Notes under the pieces: generated by a model | Database searches by the model: none | What the model saw: the letters and a program-made list of their open reading frames with translations, nothing else | Told to the model about the DNA's origin: nothing | Program-made: the position numbers and the translations under genes | Shown here: positions 57,389-64,000 of the stretch, piece after piece | Numbering within the stretch: position 1 is the first letter of the stretch | Layout of the letters: the number at the start of each line of letters is the position of its first letter | Source: Hofstenia miamia | Taxonomy: Eukaryota > Xenacoelomorpha > Acoela | NCBI GenBank assembly: GCA_004352715.1 | Contig: SCFE01000092.1 | Span: 805,993-869,992 of the forward strand | Length of the DNA stretch: 64,000 nt | Direction of reading: 5' to 3'

Positions 57389-57689
57389 TCAAGCTTAAGG
57401 CATCGCAGTTTATGAAGACATTCAAGATTTTTAGCAACAAAGGCAACAAAAAAAATTAAGCAGAGCACAAATGAGTACATTTGTCTTATTGGTTGATTAC
57501 GTGATAACCAATAATGTTCTTTATCGTTATCTTTGTTTATAAGTAAATAGAAGTTGCTAAAGTAAGTATAAACGAATTTTAGCTGCAACGAGAATGATTT
57601 GATAAATGAAAATTATCGTGCCTACACGTTTATTGAGTGGAACAGAGGTATTCCTGCTGTCGAAAAAACAACTTCCGTTTTCACCAAGC

Positions 57690-58590
57690 TGTGCTACAGT
57701 ATTCCGTTAGTGTTCAGAGTTCTTTAATGGTCGACTACTGTCAGTTATTTGCAAAGTAGTAGACGCCCATTTTCATTGAACAAGGAAAACAAGACAGCGC
57801 TGATTAAAAGTTTGGTTGAAGCCAACAGCAAAACTTCAACACGCTTCATTGCTGAAGAATTAAACTTCCCAAAACCACCATGTAGCGTATTCTCACAGAT
57901 TAACAAATGCCTCATCTCCTAAGCAAATCACATAAACAAATTATCAATTTGATTAATTCAAATTCTTTGGATGATTTATTAAAATATTAGGCAACTGAGG
58001 ACGAAACTTGGGCTCTGTTCTATAGTACGTAGTAAACCAAGACAAAGCGTAAATCAGCCCAAAACGGCTAAGCAAAAATACCATGATAAGTTTGATGTTT
58101 CCAGATGATAAAAAGTTTAGGTAGAAGCTTAAAGCAAAAAGAAACATTGATATCATCACGTTACATTGAATTCCTCCAGGCACAGGGAATAAATGGCGAA
58201 TATTACGTGCTACACCTCTCACAACTCTAGTTACAGCACAACAATGCCCGTGTCCACAAGTCATCGGAAACATCAGCTTCTCTAGAAAGAAGACAGGTCC
58301 GTCAGCTTATCCAAAGCCCATACAGCCCGGAATTGAAACATTGTGATCGATGGTTATTCAAAAGTCTTAAAAAAAAGAGCTGCGAAAATCTAAGTTTGAT
58401 GACGCCGATATGGGAAAACAAGCAACGTTGCATTTCCCGAGAGATTGACAGACTATATAGACATTATAAAGCAGATATACAAAAGAAGAGCGACTATATT
58501 ACGCAGTAATGCTTTTTTTGTTTCAAATAAATGTCTTTGATACCGAAATGTTAACAGTCTTACGACTTTTGGGACACAACATACATTTTA
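57690..58590 (+). pseudogene. mariner transposase relic (DD34D type)
   Basis: 57766-57910 gives RRPFSLNKENKTALIKSLVE, ANSKTSTRFIAEELNFP (mariner HTH). 57990-58110 gives ATEDETWALFYST (first Asp region). 58170-58360 gives FLQAQGINGEYYVLHL, LQHNNARVHKSSETSA and SPYSPELKHCDRWLF. Thirty-four residues separate the HNNARVH block, where the catalytic Asp has become Asn, from the last Asp, so DD34D, the classical mariner layout. A terminus-like gtcttacgacttttgggaca lies at 58557-58576. Heavily mutated. Confidence 0.75.
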
Positions 58591-58599
58591 CAAAACCTG

Positions 58600-59052
58600 A
58601 TATTTATGTGGGTATGTAAAAAATAATATGAATATAGCCTTGCACTATTTAAAATACTTGAGTATGAAACAAAACAGAATTCTAAATTTTTAACATTAAT
58701 TTTACAAAATTGTACTATATACTAGACAAATTGGAAAAAATGTATATTAAAAGCAAATATATAGTTCGAAAGATATGGAAAATAGCCATAAATCAATTAA
58801 GCATTGATAAACATTTTAAAATGAAATGTCTCATTTCAAGTGTAAATTTATCTTTTTTACGAGGTAAAGATCCAAAATTTGAAGTAATCGATTGGGTATA
58901 GTTTTACTAGATATTTGGTTATCACTTAATCATAAAAAATTATCAAATATGACATCTGAAAATAGAAAGCGACAGTCACCCAACCATTGCTGCATTTTTA
59001 ACTCATGTTGCGAAGTGCGCAAGCATGATTGTAATCCAATTAATATACTTAC
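58600..59052. other. no gene recognised
   Basis: AT-rich spacer. Confidence 0.4.
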
Positions 59053-60746
59053 TTGAAAAAGTTCTTCTGATTTGGAATTGTCCTTATCTTCACATTCTGG
59101 AAAATAATTGAAGGTTTTACTTTCTGTAGTTAATGAAGAAAGCACAACGGCAGGTATCTAAAAATGACAATATCATGCATTATTGCAGGCAAACACAAAA
59201 AGCGATCAGATTTTTTAGAAAAATCATCAAATGATTTTACATCCAAATATAGATTTTAAAAAAAATACAAGAAAAGCAAAATTTCTAAACTGTTTAGCAT
59301 ACAATAATTACACTAGTTTGTCTCGACATTAATTGTGTAATTCAACTAAGAGTGGTGGAATCTCCAAAGGCATTTTATCGCAAAATTGTAGCAAAACAAA
59401 TGTCAAAGTAGAAATTTGCTTATGAATTAATAAATCCATAGGATCGGTTGAAATATAAAAGAGCAAGAAAATAAAAACTTCTCGTAGAAATTTTGAATTA
59501 CAACGTATTTGATTATCAGTATTTACAATATGCTACAGGCTACATTAAATATTATTATATGCATTGTCATCAACTGTCAATTCGCAACACCCGGGTTTTC
59601 AATAAAAACATACTGATTTCTTTAAAATTATTATTTTTAATTTTAATATCCACAAGTGATATGCCACCGATTATTAGCACTACGCACTGAAAAGACACTA
59701 AAATTAGCAGTGGGTAGCCACGTCAGCGCTCACCTATGGAGTGAATGAATCAGGTTGTTGTAAAAGACCATTTATAGTCAACGACAATGTAGATGTAGAA
59801 TGTTCGCCATTTGGATTTACAACACCTCTCTGTACCAGAAGTGATGCACTATATCAGTTACTAACATAATCATAAATAAAGGGCAATTTACGATAATTTG
59901 ATTTAGCCTAAAAGTGTTAGTTAGAAACAACGGTTGGTGAAAACTTTAATAGAAATTACAAACGCTACCTAAACTTAGAGGAGCAAAACTTAAATGAATT
60001 TCTGCATAGATGTCGTTTAACACTTACAAATGCACATCAATATTTGCAGTGAACACCTTGTGATGGGCAGAAGACGAATTAACGATTAATAAAATTCAAA
60101 AACATAAGATACGCATATTTTTGCGTGAACTCAGATGCAAGAGTTCAATAAAAACAAAAAACATTTCGATCAAGTTCTTTCAAATTTTGCAATAAATCAT
60201 AGTTTTTAATCTATTTGTTTGCAGTTGCTAAAAAATAAAAAATTTAAAATAATTGATTTATTTAATTGATAATCAAAGAGGTTTGTCGTTTCTGATATAT
60301 TAGAACTTTCCCAATACCATTATGGCTAACATAATATTTTACATATTAAGATACCATCCCATAATCGGCAATCTCTGTTTTCAAGGAAATTTTCATTCGA
60401 GTTCAAATATAAATTATTCTCTTCCGAGTTTTTCAATCGAGTTTTGCGAATTCATTCGATGTCGGGTTTTTTTAAATTCAGAATTTTTAAAAACTCTGAA
60501 ATAATCAAATAAATATCACTAAGGTAAAATGTTTTAATGTTTTTGATTGTGCTATCATACTCACCTATTGAACATCTTAAAAGGAACAAAGCCTTAAATA
60601 TTTAGTTTTCCCACAACTTACACTAAAAAAATGTCGTAGCATATCCGCGCTGGTCTTCAGATGTGAAAGAATTGTAATATTGTCTTGAGTATAATCCGTC
60701 AACATGTCGCCATTGTTGCAAGGTGGACAAACATTTTGGTCTCTAC
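59053..60746 (-). CDS. candidate spliced gene on the minus strand (two exons seen)
   Basis: Exon at 60622-60746 (125 nt; ag acceptor, gtaagt donor) reads RDQNVCPPCNNGDMLTDYTQ, DNITILSHLKTSADML and RHFFS, ending at a codon boundary. Exon at 59053-59157 (105 nt, phase 0 at both ends, strong gtaagt donor) reads IPAVVLSSLTTESKTFNYFP then ECEDKDNSKSEELFQ. The phases are compatible for direct splicing. No family recognised. A possible exon between them (59734-59829) ends in TAG at its donor and conflicts with this model. Transcript data would be needed. Confidence 0.3.
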
Positions 60747-60938
60747 CTAAAGTATAATTCCAATATTCAAAATGGAAAATTTGCAATTGTCTTACTTTTA
60801 GTGAATATTGCGACAAAGGAAGACCAAGTAAATGTGTTTGAATCGCCCTGGTCATCTTCAGTTCTTGAAATCGCAACAGATATCACTTCCAGCAACTTTC
60901 CGATCTACACAAATATGATAACAATCGCAAATGGATGA

Positions 60939-62054
60939 AAAATTTATTTGCAAAAATTCTAGGTACATAAACCACATATAATACTATCAAAGATATTTCC
61001 AAAAAGCAATAATTTTAAAGCGAAATAATTTCACCGAACATTTACTAGAGTTACTAAAACAAGTCTCAAAGTCTGCATAAAATCACACATCATTCAAGGC
61101 GTGTCAGCTATAATTCAAGTGGGGTCTGAAGATCATGTCTAAAGTATTAACATCTTCTACAACATTCATGTTTCAATTCCGGAGCAGATTTCGTTTATTA
61201 AACAAAGAGAAGACCTCATTAGTTTTTTGCAGGAATGCCTTTAATCTTTGATCATTGAAGGTAAGGCATAAGCATTTTAGTTAGTTGGAGTTTGTCTGGC
61301 CCATCATTGTTATATACAATGATTTAAAACCTTCAGGATGGGGAGACTGACCGTTGTTACCATATGTTAAAATAGTTTTTTATGCATTTTATCATCAATT
61401 TTAAAGATATCCTAATGAAACTTTGTAATCACAAAGCGATAGTTATGGAGCACGTGCTGGTAAAATTTCATTGTCATGCTATTATTTCTCTTTGTTCGGC
61501 GGACTACTAAATTAAGACTACTTTCGAAAGCCTAAAAAAATCGCCTATTATGCAAACTTCCCATTGCAGAAATGAGCTGATTTTTTGCAAACAGCTTTAT
61601 TTTAAATAAAAAACTTGGCAGACAAAAAATTAGAACAATCCCATTAAAGTTCATGGAGTAATACTAGTTTTAATATTGGGGGGAATCGTGTTACCCTATG
61701 TTTACACCTGATTATCTCCTGAAATATTTGTCCGATCTTAAAAATTTTAAGAATTTCAAAATCCTCATAAAATTTTGCGTCTGGCCTCATCAACCCATAA
61801 AAAAAATCGTAAGATTACACCCTGCAAGCTGGAAATGAGTAATAAAAACAGCAAAAAATCAACCATAATTTTGCTTTTTTTGGACTTTTTTGATCTAAAA
61901 TACTAATTACTACTGTAGCACAAGTAATGCTCTGATCATTCTGGAAAGGGTTGGGGTGGCCTATTATTGACCCTTCTGAACAAAATTGCTAAAGGGACAA
62001 AAGCTGTAACTTCAAAAATCGGTCAAAAATCCTTTCGAGAAAAAATTAATTCAA
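60939..62054. other. no gene recognised
   Basis: AT-rich, with no frame or repeat boundary that I can support. Confidence 0.4.
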
Positions 62055-62467
62055 AGGCATTCTACACTACAACTTTATCTCTTAGGGAAACAGTGTTAAA
62101 AATATAATGTCGATGTATCTAGATGTAAAATTTAATTTCCAATCGATTGGAAGTGGTTTCAAGTCGATCGGATCAATATTGACTGAGATATTGATGTTTA
62201 AAGTTAGTCGGGAATTAATAAATTCTAGTCGCATTTTATCGAGTCTAGAAGGGTAATCACGCCACTTTTACCGCGATTGAAGGCATAGTCCCAGTTTTCC
62301 TATTGGGAAACAATTTGATTAAAGGCATATTCTACACTACTATTTATCTCTTAGGAAAACGAATTTATATTAAAAAATAATGATTGATCTAGATGTAAAA
62401 TTTTATTTCCAATCGATTGGAAGTAGTTTGAAGTCGATCAGACCAATATTGACAGAGATATTACCGA
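62055..62467 (+). repeat. imperfect tandem duplication (~266-bp period) with a 16-bp palindrome
   Basis: 62055-62205 and 62321-62467 share aaaggcat-ttctacactac, tatctctta, atctagatgtaaaatttt and tttccaatcgattggaagt followed by gtcgat and caatattgac. Each copy carries the perfect palindrome ttccaatcgattggaa (62137-62152 and 62407-62422). Divergence is moderate, so this is not an assembly duplicate. Confidence 0.75.
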
Positions 62468-63053
62468 TTATTATTAAAATAGGGAAGCGAAAAAGTTTTT
62501 AGGCACATTTTTGCTGACCCAGCCATGAAATTGAGCAAATTTGGGGAATTATTCCAATTTCCCGATCGGGAAAAAATCTGGTTATATAGGGGATACACCT
62601 GGTCTGAAAATTTGGAAAAAATATTTTTTATAAAATATTTGGCTTTCAGTCAGTTTCAGGGATAACATTCAAAGCTTAATTAAGTAAGAATTAGTGGAAG
62701 TGCATTGGCTAATGAATTTTTAAAGCAATAATCTAACTGTTAATGATAATACATTTACTATCTTTGCATAGTCAGATATTTAAATGTTGTTAAATGTTTT
62801 AGTATGTCTGTATCAATTGATTTGGTTCACCTACTTATTGATATTCATGGTGAAGAGAGGCACTCTTCTGTACTCCTCAAAGAGTAACTAGCCTTAAAAC
62901 AACTACTATATCTAATGCAATGTTTAGTATATGTAAGGAGGATTCACCCGACGTTATTGTGGAAACCCCACCATCTTAACAGCCATGCTGTTCTGTGCTG
63001 CAGACTCCACCACTGTAGGAACAGTTTAGATTGCTTTAATTAAATTTATTTTA

Positions 63054-63830
63054 GGCTATTGAGACATTCAAATTTTGAAACCCCTGTGCGGGATAGGAGG
63101 TTTGACTATAAGCCAAAAAGTCTCTCCATGGAACTAGTTCCTGCAAGCTCTAGCCGACAGGAAAAGTCTCAAGACAATTCAAGCTCTGATGAGTAAGAAT
63201 TTTTAACATTGAAATATATATTTTGCATTTGTAGGTCAATTTTTGCCCAGCCTACAATTGAGGCAACAACATCTAGCCCACAGGAAAAGCCTCAGGACTA
63301 TTCAAGCTCTGTAAGAATTTTTAACATTGAAATAATTTTTTTTCATTTTTAGGTCGATTTTTGCCCAGCCTAAAATAGAAAGGCATGCAGGAATATGTGC
63401 ATTTTGTTCCAAGAAATGCACATCAATATCAAGGCATGTGAAGGTGCATACAAAGGATCACATTGAGAGACGCCTCATTACGAAGCTCTCTATTAAATCG
63501 TTTACTCAAAAAAGGAAAGTTTTCAAATACTGCAGAATATGTCAGTATTGTAGCATAACAAAAATACATCATCCTAAAGATCATGCCCCTGTCTGGGATG
63601 AAAGTATTCAAGGTATGATAAACACTGTTTGCTCAAAGCAATATTTGCTTAGCAAACCTGCCAATCAATATGAAAAGGCCTATGCGTGATAAGTTTCCTG
63701 CTTCTTTTACAGTAGTTCTTGATAACTACCAATTACAAGAAGAAAAGTACTACAAGGAGCAAAGAAAGAAGCCCAAAAGGATGCAACAAAGTCTCTCAGA
63801 CTAGGAATCACGTATGTATATTAATTCAGG
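63054..63830 (+). CDS. partial gene with C2H2-like zinc finger, duplicated upstream exon
   Basis: Exon-like 63054-63193 (NFETPVRDRRFDYKPKSLSM, then SSSRQEKSQDNSSSDE) has a gtaaga donor. A related exon, 63234-63311, repeats SSPQEKPQDYSSS with its own gtaaga donor. The main exon, 63354-63689, reads AGICAFCSKKCTSISRHVKV then HTKDHIERRLITKL, with C-x-x-C...H-x-x-x-H spacing of a short zinc finger, followed by YCRICQYCSITKIHHPKDHA and a stop at 63689. Sequence to the window end may hold further exons. Similar short finger proteins occur in cnidarians and fish without assigned function. Could be host or transposon-derived. Confidence 0.45.
63140..63370 (+). repeat. tandem duplication of an exon-intron unit (~115 bp)
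   Basis: Unit 1 (from agctctagccgacaggaaaa) and unit 2 (from catctagcccacaggaaaag) each contain ...caagctctg, a taagaatttttaacattgaa intron start, a T-rich tract, an ag acceptor and atttttgcccagcctaaa. Unit 2 lacks five bases (gatga) at the exon end. Confidence 0.75.
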
Positions 63831-64000
63831 GATAACTTAAATTGAAATTTGTTGAAGCAGTGATAGTCATTCTAAATCAGCCAAAGGAATGCAATTTATT
63901 AGTATACAATTACTGTTTAGTTTAACTTCTGTAAAAAGATTGCAAAGTCTACAGAAGAATTTTCAAATATGGATGCTAGTGGGCCTTTCCTAACATTTAT

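Noticed and set aside
59734-59829. Exon-like block ending TINGLLQQPDSFTP, vaguely like a Pax octapeptide
   Set aside because: A six-residue resemblance without a paired or homeodomain nearby is not evidence; the frame also ends in TAG at the donor.
1-64000. CRISPR arrays, tRNA or rRNA genes, bacterial contamination
   Set aside because: No regular spacer arrays, cloverleaf or rRNA motifs were noticed by eye; introns and animal transposons argue for a eukaryotic nuclear contig. A tRNAscan or Rfam search was not possible.

Overview
The window looks like a draft-assembly piece of an invertebrate animal nuclear genome. It is strongly AT-rich (roughly 70 percent by eye), has GT-AG introns, a cytochrome P450 gene of animal type, five runs of N, and a dense layer of decayed transposable elements. 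No rRNA, tRNA, CRISPR array, operon or bacterial-type signal was seen. The species cannot be named from the sequence.

Layout: 1-1.8 kb holds two minus-strand non-LTR retrotransposon pieces, one starting with a 2A-like peptide upstream of an APE endonuclease. 2.6-13.2 kb is a P450 locus present as two near-identical ~4.9 kb copies plus a third single-exon scrap. Copy B (8016-10546) has four exons and encodes an apparently complete 523-residue enzyme. Copy A has lost an exon end and splice donor. Single lower-case n characters sit at the copy boundaries, so assembly of two haplotypes is a real alternative to tandem duplication. 13.4-23.1 kb holds a Penelope-like GIY-YIG scrap, LINE 3-prime pieces, several TIR elements and a gapped mariner. 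23.7-28.6 kb holds fragments of two uncharacterised invertebrate protein families, the first interrupted by a DD41D mariner. 29.2-31.6 kb is a decayed hAT element of visibly higher GC. 32.4-33.0 kb is a deleted Tc1 element. 35.4-37.5 kb is an exact 1,020-bp duplication across a single n. 37.6-41.6 kb holds an N-terminal piece of one of those protein families, a LINE tail and a PIF/Harbinger transposase relic.

41.7-45.8 kb is a three-level nest: a Tc1-like gene is split by a pogo/Tigger-like element, which is itself split by a second DD41D mariner. Further right are another Tc1 (46-47.2 kb), a hAT-type short element (47.6-48.0 kb), a Mutator-like element with a 617-codon ORF carrying an in-frame internal copy of its own C-terminal tail (50.4-53.3 kb), a hAT C-terminus (53.6-53.9 kb), an internally deleted P-element-like transposon with 8-bp target duplication (54.9-56.1 kb), and a DD34D mariner relic (57.7-58.6 kb). 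The last 5 kb has possible exons of unrecognised host genes, including a C2H2-type zinc-finger ORF preceded by a tandemly duplicated exon.

The only convincingly intact host gene is P450 copy B. Most other coding traces are mobile-element proteins with stops or frameshifts. The genes do not form a pathway; the window is best read as a record of transposition and nested insertion around one P450 locus.
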